64,000 nucleotides of DNA from Allolobophora icterica (GCA_963556255.1 OY744609.1:7406237-7470236), one strand, 5' to 3'. Counted from the first letter of the stretch, positions 23,300 to 35,629 are shown. The notes: generated from the sequence alone by a model not told the origin. Translations and numbers: made by a program.

Positions 23300-23560
23300 G
23301 CACGTACATAGATATATATATATATATACATATACATATTTATATATTTGCATATATATATATACACTCAGGCATGAGCGTGCATACGTACGTATACACT
23401 ATATACATACATGTATAAATATAAACGAACATACATATGCACATACATACATAGATATACATACAACCGTACATACATGCACACATACAGATAGACGGAC
23501 AAGGCAACAGACAGGAAGCCAGATACGCATAGAGGCAGACAGAGAGACAGGAAACTAGGC
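23300..23560. repeat. TA/CATA/ACAG microsatellite cluster
   Basis: Interrupted (TA)n, (CATA)n and (ACAG)n tracts. ORFs on both strands are repeat-derived. Confidence 0.85.
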
Positions 23561-24059
23561 AAGCGGACATTGCAACAGGATACACTATGTAACAGGCCGG
23601 TATACAGAATCGAAAGTAGAGATAGTCACTGGGTCTTTGTATGTCAGGATATCAGTTCTCGCAAACCGACCGTAGCATATTTCAGAGATTTGAATCTCGG
23701 CTGCAAAGGGACCTTGGAGGGTGCGACAACCTTTACAATCTCTGCGCAGGTCTTTTACACAAAACTGAAGCCACTCCTTTTCCACAAATGCTATTTTCGT
23801 TTTAACACACCCTAACCTATCTCGAAGGTCAAATTCTGAACATTATCTACCACAACCGTCTGCCTGACTGACTACAGATCTTGACCTGGAAGCGAAACTA
23901 GCCCTATCTGCCTATCCAGTTCCTTCACTTGGCAACAAGTCGCTTGGGGTTCGAAGATTTTACAGATTACCAAACTGGAGGTCAAAAAGCAGGTCAAAGT
24001 CTAATGTTAATATGTTGCACACGAAACAACCTAAGACTCATGAGGTATTTTAGCTTCCT

Positions 24060-24190
24060 GACCCTCAACGTTTTTCCAGTGCCTTGTATTACTTAGCTGA
24101 GTTGGTCACAAGAAGTGCTAGCGGGGTTTGAACCCCCAAGCAACTTACACACTATGTCTATCGAGAGTTCTTTTGACTGAGCGCCTTGAG
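24060..24190 (-). repeat. SINE family 1 fragment (minus)
   Basis: The reverse complement reads GCTTGGGGGTTCAAACCCC (B box GGTTCAAACCC), then CTAGCACTTCTTGTGACCAA and CTCAGCTAAGTAATAC, in the order seen at 29955-30040. The A-box part is degenerate. Confidence 0.6.
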
Positions 24191-24439
24191 CTTTTTCGGC
24201 GCTGTAAAAATATCGAAATTATACGATTATGATTACCGATTCAAAATGGCAGCGGTGGTAAAGTATCTGCCTCAGTAAATATTATTCGTTGTAAGATAAG
24301 GATTGTCGAAACCAAACGGTCGCTGTAGAAACAATGGTGACCTACCTAATTGGCAGTGCATTGTTTTGCTAACAGTTACTGTTGTAATCCATGTTCTTAA
24401 CGACATCTAAATCGTGTAGGCTAGCGCAGAGAACGTTTC

Positions 24440-24475
24440 TGATAGGGGCGCTATATAAAAATGTCCAATTACAGT
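24440..24475 (+). repeat. LINE/SINE 3'-tail fragment (GGGGCGCTATATAAAAATG)
   Basis: Matches the 3'-terminal block of the LINE at 12242-12310 and the SINE at 54380. Related tails occur on the plus strand at 27440 and on the minus strand at 32808 and 62212. Confidence 0.5.
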
Positions 24476-24513
24476 TAGAAATACATTTAGTTTATATGTG
24501 ACACTGCGTGGTC

Positions 24514-24614
24514 CTGTGTAATTGGATGCGTGGGTGTGTGCCTGTTCATGTTCGTAGAATCTTGCCAGACAGATGCCTGGGTCTGTATACGAGTTTCAAT
24601 CGCGGGTGAAACCG
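24514..24614 (+). repeat. Left arm of an approximately 100-bp inverted repeat
   Basis: CTGTGTAATTGGATGCGTGG, AATCTTGCCAGACA and TATACGAGTTTCAATCGC appear here and, reverse-complemented and in the same order, at 25118-25212. The arms enclose about 500 bp dominated by (CTGT)n. Confidence 0.85.
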
Positions 24615-24809
24615 AGACACGTTTCGTTTTATAGCATCAACTATGGACGGAATCGTTAATTAATGGGTCGGCGTGTCTGTCTTTGTATGGCTGTTTGTCT
24701 GTCTTTGTATGGCTGTTTGTCCGTCTGTGTGTCTGTCTTGATCAGACAGACAGTCAGATACTCAGCCGGTCAGTCGGTCAGACAGTCAGCTGGTCTGTCT
24801 GCCTATGCG

Positions 24810-24963
<154 letters not shown>

Positions 24964-25117
24964 ATATTTTTGGCTCTATCTCTGCTCTGTCTGTTTTAAT
25001 CTTTCTATGTCTTTTTTTCGATATGTCTGTCTTTCATTCTTTACTTCTGTCCTCTTATACGTCCATCCTTCCTTCCTTCCGTTCGTCCTTGTGTCCGTTC
25101 GTCCTTCCTTCCATCTT

Positions 25118-25212
25118 GGTTTCACTGCGATTGAAACTCGTATACGTATACACACGCATATGTCTGGCAAGATTTCACGAACATAAACAGACCCACGCAT
25201 CCAATTACACAG
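25118..25212 (-). repeat. Right arm of the inverted repeat
   Basis: Reverse complement of 24514-24614 with a few mismatches and small gaps. A pure (CCGT)n tract begins at the next base after the outer end of this arm. Confidence 0.85.
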
Positions 25213-25306
25213 CCGTCCGTCCGTCCGTCCGTCCGTCCGTCCGTCCGTCCGTCCGTCCGTCCGTCCGTCCGTCCGTCCGTCCGTCCGTCCGTCCGTCCGT
25301 CCGTCC
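25213..25306. repeat. (CCGT)n microsatellite, about 23 units
   Basis: Pure CCGT repeat directly abutting the right inverted arm. CpG occurs in every unit. Confidence 0.97.
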
Positions 25307-25554
25307 TATCATAAACTGAATAACGACCTTTAATCAAGGCCTTATAGACACCAATATTTACTCTTTTATTGATCCACCGATCCCAGAGCCTCATCAACAC
25401 GCAAACATTTGTTTGAACGGACCTACTCAATTCACTGCATAACATGAGTAATCACTTCTACCAGACATACATTAGCACACATCCCAACCACTTATTCTAG
25501 TTCGGTGAACGATCTGTCAATCATCATATTCTGTCATGTGTGAAAATCTCGCTG

Positions 25555-25890
25555 AGGTCATTGACTTCAGATCTCGGAAATTCCTCAAAGGCTTTTAATC
25601 GATTAGGATTAGGAAATCCAAAGATCTCAGGCGTTGGAAATTCCTTTAAAACTTTCAACCCTCAAAGCTTTGGAATTTCCTCTCAGAATTTTGACATTTC
25701 CCAGACTTCGGACATTGAATGTTTCTCAAAGGCTTAAGGATTTTGGGTTTGTAAATTACTAAAAGGTTCTGAAAATTCCTCATAGAAACCAAAGGGTTCA
25801 GACTTTGGAAATACCTTAAAGTTTAAAAAATCCCTAATAGGCTAAAGGATTCAGGCTTTTCAAATTGCTAAAAGCCTCTGGTAATTACTG
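25555..25890. repeat. Degenerate minisatellite (GGAAATTCCTCAAAGGCTT-like)
   Basis: Phrases such as GGAAATTCCTCAAAGGCTT, GGAAATTCCTTTAAAAC, GGAATTTCCTCTCAGAATT and GAAAATTCCTCATAG recur every 35-45 bp. The unit contains the palindrome GGAAATTCC-like core. It is too degenerate for an exact period by eye. Confidence 0.65.
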
Positions 25891-26176
25891 AACGGCTTAT
25901 AGAGCCACACAGATGATTGACTGTTAACTTGAAGGGTAAAAATAGCTGGCCCAATTTCGCCCCAATTTCGTCATAAATACTTCGACGAACTCAAAACCAG
26001 CGACACACCCACTCGTTATCCGAATCGTAATCTCGAGATTTCTACAGCGCCCAAAAAGTGGCGTCTCAGGAACCAGTTTATTCACAGGCGCTTAGTCAAA
26101 AAAAATAGATAGGCAGGTAGGGTCAAAATCGGTTCCACGTCAAGATCCAAATGGGTCAGACGACTAAGGTGCTTAG

Positions 26177-26357
26177 CAGGCACGTAACCAGGCTTTTTCG
26201 TTTGGGGGGCTTAAGCCTTGAACATGGCAACATTTACACAGTGTTCATACGAATTTTAGCCGTAAGCATACAACGGCTTGACTTGTTTGGGGGGGCTTCA
26301 ACTTCGTTTGGGGGGCTTAAGCCCCCCCCCCCAAGCCCAACGCTAGATACGTCCCTT
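26177..26357. mobile_element. hAT-like miniature element, 181 bp, with 8-bp target duplication
   Basis: Left end CAGGCACGTAACCAG and right end CTAGATACGTCCCTT are imperfect inverted repeats (11 of 15 positions). They are bounded by the exact 8-bp direct repeat GTGCTTAG at 26169-26176 and 26358-26365. The inside is G-rich on the left and C-rich on the right (GGGGGGCTTAAGCC), so the element can fold back. No coding capacity. Confidence 0.78.
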
Positions 26358-26649
26358 GTGCTTAGAATTGAAACAGCGAGAGAGGTAATGGAAAAGGAAG
26401 AATCGGGATAGAATTTGCAGAAGAGCAGTGTTTTCAGTGTTTAGTGAAAGACCTGTGGAGAGATGGCAAGAGGTGAGGTTTTGGCGAGTTCGTAGGATGG
26501 ATCTGATATTTGATGAAACTTCTTAAATCAAAGTAACATTTCGAACATACTTTGAGTGAGCTGCCAACTGTTCTGTTCTGCCCTACCCTGTTCAATCCTG
26601 CCCTGGCCGCTCAATCCTCTTACATTATGACCTGGCCTGTACAGCTGTA

Positions 26650-26997
26650 CTCCCAGTCCTCTACTCTTCCACCCCTCTCCTCTCTCCTCTCCTCACTCCC
26701 ATCCTGTACTCTCCTCTCCTCCCCATCCTCTCCTCCCCTCTTCTCTCCCATATTCTCCTCTCGTCTTCTCTCCTCTCGTCTTCTTTCCTCTCGTCTCTCT
26801 CCTTTCCTCTCCTCTCACCGCCTCACCTTTCCCCTATTCTCCTCTCCTCTCGTCTTCTCTCACCTCACCTTCCCTACTCTCCTATCCACTATTCTACTCT
26901 CCTCTCGTCTTCTCTCATCTCTCCCTCTCCCTTCCTCTCCTCTCCCTTCCTCTCCTCTCCTCTTCCTTCCTCTCCTCTCCTCTCCTCTCCTCTCTCG
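26650..26997. repeat. (CTCTCCTCTC)-type pyrimidine tract
   Basis: Low-complexity CTCCTCTC repeats with few purines. The Ser/Leu/Pro ORF across it is an artefact. Confidence 0.92.
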
Positions 26998-27270
26998 CAA
27001 ATGTGACTGAAGAGCATTGTTTTCAAACTATATTATTATCAGCCACCAAAACCGAAAGAACTCGGGTCGACAAACGATCCTCTATTTATTCTCTTATGAA
27101 AAGCGAAGGTCAACAAGTCGTCGCAAATTACCGTCTAGTCAGTCAGTCAGTCAGTCAGTCGCTGTGTAATTGTAATTGTACCTCTTCCTAGCCATTTATA
27201 TATCGTCTTTGTTGAACTTCTGAAAGGAGACCTGTTTGTATTCATACCGGTGGCCCTTTCTTTGTTTTTG

Positions 27271-27396
<126 letters not shown>

Positions 27397-27794
27397 TTCT
27401 CATGTACAGCGCCCTTTCCTTCGGCCTCGGCTGTGCTAGGGCGCTATGCAAATCGTTATATTATTACTATTTTCTGTCCGTCTGCCCCTCTATGCCTCCC
27501 GCTAATTTCCATATAATTATGCTCAAGAGAAGCTAACAATGTATGTGCAAGGACGTAGCCAGATTTAAATTCAAGAGGAGGTAACTCCGGGAGACATCCA
27601 GGTGTAGTAGGTGTCCTCCCGGTATAACCCACGGAAAGTTTTTGAAATCTAAAAATGCACGAGGAGGCAACCTCTGGCCTCAATGTGGCCACGCCTATGT
27701 GTATGTGTATAATGAATGTGTGCGTTTATATAATTAGGCCTGCATAGACAGATACAGAAGCGGTAAAAGAATAAGAGAGAAAGAGAGACAGATT

Positions 27795-27950
<156 letters not shown>

Positions 27951-28339
27951 CAAAAATAGGAAGCGAAAGCAATGAAGACATAGGGAGAAAGCGAGATGGG
28001 GAGAGGGGAGAGAAGAGAGACAGAAGGGGGAGATGAAGAAAGAGAGACAGAGAAATAGAGAAACAGAGACACAGAGAAAGAACAAACAAGTGATATTTTT
28101 ATTTATTATAACGTCCATCTGTCAAAGAAACGTAGGCTGGGTCCGGACTAATTGGCCCGCGCTTTGACGCAATTCACGCAATAGCAGTGGGCGTGTTTTT
28201 ATCTCTACCACAGAAATCGGTGGATAATAATCGCAAACACTGAACGCAGCCGAAGGACATCAAAAGCTAGCGTAGACGAGGCTGGCTGAGGCTAGCTCCT
28301 TAGAGTCACCTCCCTACGGAGCAAAGAGGCACTTCCATA

Positions 28340-28460
28340 GCGATTAGTAGGAGGCACCCCGCGGCTGATAAGCGGGTGTGAAAACAATTCAGGACCAGGG
28401 AGTAGGAAAAACAGACCCTTCAGCTGATAAGCCGGTGTGAAAACAATACCGGGTAGGAGA
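28340..28460. repeat. Two-unit tandem duplication, about 61 bp
   Basis: GCTGATAAG-GGTGTGAAAACAAT occurs at about 28363 and 28424 with related flanks (GGAGTAGGAAAAACAGACCC versus GGTAGGAGAAGGCAG). Local duplication, no gene. Confidence 0.6.
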
Positions 28461-28847
28461 AGGCAGTTTCGAAACACACTGGTTGATAATACGTTACCAG
28501 AACACAGAGGACAGTGTTCCTAACAGATCTGTTTCATCGATGCAGTTTGCTGCAGATTCGTTAATCAATCAATTAATTAATTAATTAATTAAATATATTT
28601 CGCCTGTGATGCTGTACCTAACAACAGATGTGGATCGGGCCGGAACAATCTTCGCCTTCGGAACCTATTTGGCTACACATCGACCACCAATTAGATGCAG
28701 TTAAACAAAACATATGCCGAGGCCCTTACGCTCGCTACTCATTCCGGTCCAGGCAATTTGCCCAACTGATTGAGGCCATGATTACGTCAAAGGTTTGGTT
28801 CCGCCAGCGTTTCGGTTAGACTAAACAGTGACCGACCTGGATATTAG

Positions 28848-29330
28848 TTAGGGGGTCGTCCATTAATTATGTCAACAAATTTTAGGCAGTTTTTGACCCC
28901 CTCCCTCCCCCTTGTCAACAATTGTCAAACATTCAACTACCCCCTAAAAATTATGTCAAAATTTTTTTTAAACCCCCCCCCCAAACAAGCAAATTATCTT
29001 TCCATCGAAAAAGAAACTAGAACTATTAGATTTTCATAAAGAACCCAGGATATTCGCATTCAAGAGATTATGCAGCCCATTTCCTTATTAGGCCAAATCT
29101 TAGAACAATGAACAAGTTAATTTAAAATGAAGAAAATATCGCGTTTGATTAAATTTCGGACGAAAAAGTTATAGATCACTCATAAGGACTTTCCGAGTTT
29201 ATGGTTGCGTTTTGATTAAATTATTGTTGACGTCAATTTGTCTTGAACAAAGAATTGTCAAGAAATTGTAAAGAATTGTCAAACATTTTGAAACCCACTC
29301 CCTCCCCGGGCGCTATGTAGCATCACACCG
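28848..29330 (+). mobile_element. Partial miniature-element-like repeat beginning GGGGTCGTCCATTAATTATG
   Basis: The start GGGGTCGTCCATTAATTATG followed by CAAATTTTAGGC and TTTTTGACCCCCTCC resembles the ends of widespread small DNA elements I know from other animals. ATTGTCAAACATT is repeated at about 28920 and 29275. The expected inverse right end is not visible, so it is truncated or diverged. Superfamily not assigned. Confidence 0.5.
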
Positions 29331-29345
29331 GACGTTACTGTACGT

Positions 29346-29685
29346 CAGTGCTGTCCAACCCGCGGCCCGCGGACTGATTTTAAATGGCCCGCCAAAGCTG
29401 AATACCAACCGAAAATAAGAAATTGCAAGCACAGTTCGAAGCCAAACATCTCACTAAAAACGTGCTTGAGCGTTTATTGATATACTTTTTGCGCTGAACT
29501 ACTATAACACATGCCATAGGCCTACATATATGCTATTATTAACTGGTTATTACATGATTATTGCTATAATAGGTAAGTAATTTTCAATAAATTTTAGTCA
29601 TTGCTTTTAGTTTACTGGTGCGGCCCTCGGCGTCAAGAATAATTGTTTCGGTGGCCCGCGGTGTCAAAAAGGTTGGACAGCACTG
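29346..29685. mobile_element. hAT-like non-autonomous element, 340 bp, with 8-bp target duplication
   Basis: Ends CAGTGCTGTCCAACC (29346-29360) and GGTTGGACAGCACTG (29671-29685) are perfect 15-bp inverted repeats. Exact 8-bp direct repeats CTGTACGT lie outside them at 29338-29345 and 29686-29693. Subterminal GCGGCCCGC and GGCCCGCGG add to the fold. CAGTG ends and an 8-bp duplication identify hAT-type transposition. No transposase is encoded. Confidence 0.92.
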
Positions 29686-29907
29686 CTGTACGTCTTTCAA
29701 TTGGCCCTCTCATCGTACCTTTGTTGAATGTCCGCCAACGCTTACTTTGTCATGCAACCTTCAGGTACATTGCAACTTAGGCCTGCCATCTGCCGGCCAA
29801 ACCCCCGCATCCAACAAGTGCAACCATGTCACGTCATTTAGCTATGTCGTGTTCGCCCACGCTTTCTGGCTAAGGATTAAGCGACCTTTGCAGGGAGGGT
29901 TTCGTGG

Positions 29908-30185
29908 GGTGCTCAACAGTATAGTGGTTAGAGTACTGGACTCTCAACCGAGAGGTCGGGGTTCAAACCCCCGCCAGGGAAGACATTTGGTTCGACATTT
30001 CTGCTGCATCTGCACCCCTAGCCAACTCAGCTATGATGAGTACACTGACCGTACACTGTCGGTGGGAAGATAGGACGGCGAGGGAGAGGACTAGCCATCC
30101 GCCCTCGAAAGCCGAGGCTAAGAAAACGAAGTCGGTAACACTTCATACCCAAGACTGCTTCAGAACTAGTTTAAGGGACTGCTCT
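29908..30185 (+). repeat. tRNA-derived SINE, family 1, best full copy
   Basis: Head GGTGCTCAACAGTATAGTGG, an anticodon-stem-like GGACTCTCAACCGAGAGGTC, then the B box GGTTCAAACCC (29960-29970). The body follows: CCAACTCAGCTATGATGAGT, ACACTGTCGGTGGGAAGATA, GGACGGCGAGGGAGAGGACT, GCCGAGGCTAAGAAAACGAA, AACACTTCATACCCAAGACT and TAGTTTAAGGG. It resembles a tRNA (Glu- or Leu-like head), but the acceptor stem does not pair and a long non-tRNA body follows, so it is a SINE and not a tRNA gene. Confidence 0.85.
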
Positions 30186-30324
30186 TCTTCTTTGTTTCCA
30201 TGCCAACGGTTGAATGCTCTTTTGAGTTACAAATCTCAGACGTACATAAATTTTAAAACCTATTGCCATTATCATTGTCATTATTATTATTACGCATTTA
30301 TTAAGCTCCACTATCTATTGACCA

Positions 30325-30465
30325 AGTACCAATCGATGGCGCTGAGCAATTGTGAGTGAAGGGATTGCCCGAGGTTCCTACACAGTAACCATCTCAGGAA
30401 TGGACGCTCGAACCCGCACTCTCCGCGTTATAAGGCCAGCACTCTCACCAGTCTAATACCGTATC
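30325..30465 (-). repeat. tRNA-derived SINE, family 2, second copy (minus)
   Basis: The reverse complement contains TTAGACTGGTGAGAGTGCTG, AACGCGGAGAGTGCGGGTTC and ATGGTTACTGTGTAGGAACC, matching 18985-19115. Confidence 0.72.
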
Positions 30466-30566
30466 CCATTAAAAACCTACCCGTCGAAAAATAATAGTGG
30501 CTTAAACTGAGATAGTTGATACTGGGAAGATGATACACAGGGCATTTTTATACATACTAGAGGCTG

Positions 30567-30635
30567 ATGAGAAGGACTATGATGATGATGACTACGATGA
30601 TTAGAGAAGCTAGTGAAAATGATGATGATGATGAC

Positions 30636-30718
<83 letters not shown>

Positions 30719-30769
30719 CGGTGACGGTGACGGTGACGGTGACGGTGACGGTGACGGTGACGGTGACGG

Positions 30770-30803
<34 letters not shown>

Positions 30804-30825
30804 AGTGATTATGATTATGATTAGA
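30567..30825. repeat. (GAT)n-(GACGGT)n-(GACGAT)n compound microsatellite
   Basis: Pure (GAT)n about 30634-30716, then (GACGGT)n to about 30770 and (GACGAT)n to about 30803. The poly-Asp ORF is an artefact. Confidence 0.95.
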
Positions 30826-30869
30826 GGTTAGTTGCTTACATTTACATACTGATAAATAGACACTGATGC

Positions 30870-31030
30870 TTATGATTAGAGGCTGATGATCAGAGGATGT
30901 TTATTAGCGGATGATGATTAGAGGATGATTATTAAAGGATTATCAGATGATTTTAGACTCGTAGAGGATGATTATTAGAAAAGGAGGATTGGAGGATGAA
31001 TAGCGGATGCTGATTAGAGGATAATTATCA
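30870..31030. repeat. Degenerate (GAGGATGATTATTA)n-like tandem repeat
   Basis: GAGGATGATTATTA, GCGGATGATGATTA and GAGGATGAATAGCG recur every 12-16 bp. Confidence 0.7.
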
Positions 31031-31236
31031 GCTGCTAATTACTGTCTGTCGAGGTTATAGTGTTTGTCTGAATTCTGGGTCCTTGCAATTATTCAGCCAA
31101 ATCCTCTCAACTTTTCGACGAACCGAAACTCTTTCTACATTGGTTTCCTGTTGGTAAGTAATTAGTTTCGCAATTACATGATGCCATGATATGCACCGCA
31201 TCCACACGCTGCAGGATGCTGAACAGGCTGCTGCAG

Positions 31237-31312
31237 AGGAGGAGGAGGATGAGGAGGAGGAGGAGGAGGAGGAGGAGGAGGAGGAGGAGGAGGAGGAGGA
31301 GGAGGAGGATAA
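31237..31312. repeat. (GAG)n microsatellite
   Basis: Pure GAG repeat of about 75 bp. The Ser-rich and Leu-rich minus-strand ORFs are artefacts. Confidence 0.95.
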
Positions 31313-31339
31313 TGCTAAAGGAGATGATGAGGCCATGAC

Positions 31340-31775
31340 AGTCAGCTAGATGCTTATAAGTGGATGAGGTGGGCGAGAAGGGCGAGGGTGAGGAGGCCGA
31401 GGTCGAGGACAAGGAGAATAGGAGGATGAGGACTAGAAGAAGGATTAGAAGGAGGACGAGACGGAATATTAGGTAGACGAGGAGGACGAGAAGAAGGACT
31501 AGGAGGACGAGGTGGACGATTAGGTGGAGGAGGAGGATGGGGGAATAGGAGGACGAGAATGAAGACGAGAGGACTAGAAGGAGGAAGAGATGGGGGGTTA
31601 GGTGGACGGGGAAGTGAAGGACGAGGAGGATAGGAGGAATAGGAGGACGAGAATGAGGATGAGGAGGACGAGTAGGAGGATTAGGTGAACGAGGAGGAGA
31701 AGCAGGAGGAGGAGAACGATGAGGACGAGACGCAGAAGGAGGAAGAGAAGCAACAGCTGGAGACGAAAAGGGGAG
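31340..31775. repeat. Degenerate GA-rich (GGAGGACGAGAAGAA) minisatellite
   Basis: GGAGGACGAG, GGAGGATTAGG and AAGGACTAGG phrases recur irregularly. Strongly purine-biased on the plus strand. Confidence 0.8.
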
Positions 31776-31856
31776 GTTCGGTTCGGGTCATCGCTCTAAA
31801 GACACGAGGAATAAAGATAACCTCAAAATTATTATTCACATTGAAACGACACTTAC

Positions 31857-32049
31857 CAAATGATTCCAGAATCACCTTCCTCCTAAATCCTCCTCAGAAT
31901 GTCTCACGTCTAACTCCAGCCTTCGCCAGCGAAAGACAAATCGCATTTAACGATAACATACGATTTATTTAGCCGATTAAGCAAGCCGGTTAGCCTCGAC
32001 TATCAATCTGGCCGACTAAACCCGGCGTGCCAGACCAACAGCCCTTATA
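31857..32049 (-). promoter_or_regulatory. Possible TATA promoter and non-coding first exon ending in a GTAAGT donor
   Basis: On the minus strand a TATAAG motif (32044-32049) precedes AGCC/AGTCGG sequence by about 30 bp, and a consensus 5' splice site TTTG|GTAAGT follows at 31856/31857. This gives a potential exon of about 160 bp, with no long frame. The next coding exon on this strand in the window is the SOCS exon at 22328, which has 3' splice sites in front of it. SOCS genes in other animals often have a 5' non-coding exon. TTCTGGAA-type (TTC-N2-GAA) sites occur near 31863 and 32252. The link is inference only. Confidence 0.28.
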
Positions 32050-32339
32050 AGTCCGACCGCTCGTAATTCCTTTCGTAGTCGTCCGACCGAAACTCCTTTG
32101 AAACGATCAGATCGCGAATGATTCGATACATTCCAGTCTAGAAAATTCGTCAACATCAATTGCTGACGGCTGTTCGTGTACGACTGGCTGACGAGATCGA
32201 AAATTGTTCGCCTTTTTCTGAAATCTCTTCTGCACACGCAGTTTCGCTTTCTGGAATCTCTGTAGTTTTTCGCGTCATTGGGGGAAACCCGGCGTCATCA
32301 GCTTGATCGCACCTGCATTGTTTATACGCAGTCGACGCC

Positions 32340-32800
32340 AGTGGGTTGAGGGTGTGTGCCTTGTTAGTCTGTATGCCCGTGTGTGTGAGTCTGTTTGTTT
32401 GCGTCTGTGTCTGTGTGAATGTCTGTCAGTGGCAGCCCGCATGCAGTGCATTTATGTATGTCTGTATGATGAATGATTGATCGAATATGTGTATATTATG
32501 TATGTGTGTGCATGTTGTTATGTATGTATGTATCTATTAATGTATGAATAAATGAATATATGCATGTGTGTTTGTGTGTATATATGTACGCATGTGTGTA
32601 TCTATGTATGCATAAATGAATGAATATATATAATGTATAGGCCTAAATATGCATGCATGTATGTATGTAAGCATGAATGAATGTACGTATGTATTTATTA
32701 TGTCTGTAGGCCTATATATTTATGCATGTATGAATGATTGAATGAATATACGTATGTATGCATGCATACATATGTATATTTATGTATGTATCTCACTACC
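32340..32800. repeat. Interrupted (GTAT)n/(ATGA)n microsatellites
   Basis: Degenerate GTATGTAT and AATGAATG repeats. A LINE/SINE 3'-tail fragment in minus orientation follows at about 32805-32880 (TATTTATAGAGCGCCTGCCA). Confidence 0.8.
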
Positions 32801-33279
32801 TGGATATTTATAGAGCGCCTGCCAAGGTAAGAGCCCCACGTCAGCGATTTGTAAAATTCCGCTATTCCGAAATGATAGCTATGACTATAATTATGTCTTT
32901 GACTCATCGGCTGACGTGAGATGGACAGAATGAATGAATGAATGAATGAAAGAATGAGTGACGCTTTTCAATTGAAAGCAACTCTCTCTTGTTGACTTTT
33001 GCTTCGCTTCAACGAACACAAAAACTACGGAGCCGTTACACAGTGAAATTATATATGAACTTGAATGCTTATTTGTATATGTAAATGTATGTGTTTATGT
33101 ATGTATGCCTGTGCGTACGTGTGTATGTGTACGTATGTGTATACGAATGTGTGTATGCATGTGCAAGTCTGTGCGAATATATACTGCTTGTCTGATTTAG
33201 CACTTTATTTTAAAGTTCTATTATCTGAGTATATTGATGAATACCCTAACCCTAAGTTCAATAAATGTGCTAATCCTAC

Positions 33280-33820
33280 TCTTCTTCCCTCCTCCTCCTC
33301 CTGCTCCTTCCTCTCCTTCAGTTACTCCTCTTCATACTCCCCATTCTCTTCTCCTCCTCCTTGTATGCCTTTTCATTTTACTTCTACTCTTCCCGGAGGA
33401 GTCTTCCGCATGCTTCCTCTCCTTCACCTACACCTTCTCCTCTCTTCGTCCTCCTCCTCCTCCACTCTACCTCCTCGTCCTCCTCCTCGTCCTCCTCTTC
33501 CTCCTCGTCCTCCTCGTCCTCCTCCTCCTACTCTTCCTCTTCTTTCTCCTTCTCGCTCTCCGTCTCCGTCTCCCTCTCCGTCCTCCTCTCCTTCTCCCTC
33601 TCCTCCCCTTTTCCTCCTACTTCTCTTGCTCCTCCCCCTCTTACTCCTTTTAATCCTACTCCTACTCCTTTTCCTCCTCATTCTCCTTCTCCTTCTCTTC
33701 TCCTTCTCGTACTTCTAGTTTTCCTTTTACTTCCACTTCTCCTTCTGTTCCTTTTTCTCCTTCTCCTCCTCCTCCTCCCTTCTCCTTCTCCTCATCCTTC
33801 TACTTCTTGCCCATATGCTT
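33280..33820. repeat. Polypyrimidine tract with TCCTCCTC repeats
   Basis: About 540 bp of TCC/TCT-rich sequence with few purines, preceded by one CCCTAACCCTAA at 33244-33255. That is too short to be called telomeric. Confidence 0.92.
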
Positions 33821-34163
33821 CTAGTTCGATCGGTTATGTCTCTGACAAAGGGTTGTTTACAAACGGTGGTTAACATAAGAGCAGTTTTCGAAAGGTGACG
33901 TCACAAGCCTGAGCGAAAGCAGGCCAGCTAGGGTAGTCCCAAAAGAAGTACAATCCTAAGCGTAAACTCCAGACAATACATGCGCTACTTAAACGCTAGA
34001 CAAAGGCAGACCAAGCCTACGTACGCTGGATAGATAGTCTTAATGAAGACATAACATCACTTGGATTAACACTAAGGGGAGCAATGGACTTGACAAATGA
34101 ACATGGAGATCATTTATTCGTACCTATCGCCGCCAAATGACTGGCGTCAGGAACTGTTGTCGC

Positions 34164-34659
<496 letters not shown>

Positions 34660-34732
34660 AACTTAAAGGCTAAGGGCTTGGCACCAGCTTAACACGAGTG
34701 CTGCAATAATTTGTTTACCATTTAACGTATGG

Positions 34733-34990
34733 AGTAATGAGTCTAGTGGTTTAGCGTGCTGGTCTGTCAACCGAGAGTTTCGGGGTTCAAATCCCCGCCA
34801 CGGCAGAAATTTGATCGAGGTTTCTGATTCACCCTTCACCTTCTACCCAACTCAGCTATAATGAGTACACTGACCGTACACTGTCGGTGGGAAGATGAGA
34901 CGACAAGGGAGAGGACTGATCACCGAAATCATATGCCGAGGTTAAGAAAATGAAGTCGTTTGCACTGTCTGTCATGGCTGTCTGTCATGG
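34733..34990 (+). repeat. tRNA-derived SINE, family 1, second full copy
   Basis: Head GTCTAGTGGTTTAGCGTGCT, B box GGTTCAAATCC, then CCAACTCAGCTATAATGAGT, ACTGTCGGTGGGAAGATGAG and ATGCCGAGGTTAAGAAAATG, the same order as at 29908. A further fragment (AGTGGAAGATTAGACGGAGA..CATCCGCCATCAA) follows at 35053-35100. Confidence 0.85.
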
Positions 34991-35301
34991 TTAAGTCTGG
35001 ACCGTTAACCAATAAGTTAGACCAGAGTACGCCTATTCCACTTCTACACTGTTCAGTGGAAGATTAGACGGAGAGGGCGCCACTAGTCATCCGCCATCAA
35101 ACTTAATATAGCGCAATTTTCTGTCTCCCCCGCACGCTAAAAATTGTATAATAATTATATAATAATATTTGTTGGGTTTGGCTTAGTTGCGGATTATAAG
35201 CTCTCAATTTCGCCGAAGCGTTGAGCAATTATTTCAACATTTAATAGATACTTTACACTGTTAAAGTGTTTCATGCGATTCTGACTTCAACGCCCAACAG
35301 T

Positions 35302-35304
<3 letters not shown>

Positions 35305-35354
<50 letters not shown>

Positions 35355-35360
35355 CATACA
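35305..35360. repeat. (TA)n microsatellite
   Basis: TA repeat with ACATA interruptions. Confidence 0.9.
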
Positions 35361-35629
35361 ATTATACATATATATCTATATCTATAATATGGCCACTATA
35401 AGGAAGTGGCTTAGCTTTTGGGTACGGGCCTTAAACTTACGCGGAAGACGGAAGCAGAAGCGAGGATTTTACTGCAAAATTTCTTACCCATTAGGCAATT
35501 AATTACTTATTGAAACGATGAAATCAGTTATACTCTTAAAATTATATCTGGTAATAGCAGACACATCAAATCTAATCTAATTAACTCCATTGCAATCTAA
35601 TCAATTCTTATCGTGGACTGATACGACAC

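Noticed and set aside
29908..29985. Functional tRNA gene
   Set aside because: A and B boxes are present, but the acceptor stem does not pair, a SINE body follows and the same body recurs at 34733 and 3170.
33244..33255. Telomere-like CCCTAACCCTAA
   Set aside because: Only two units, isolated in unique sequence.
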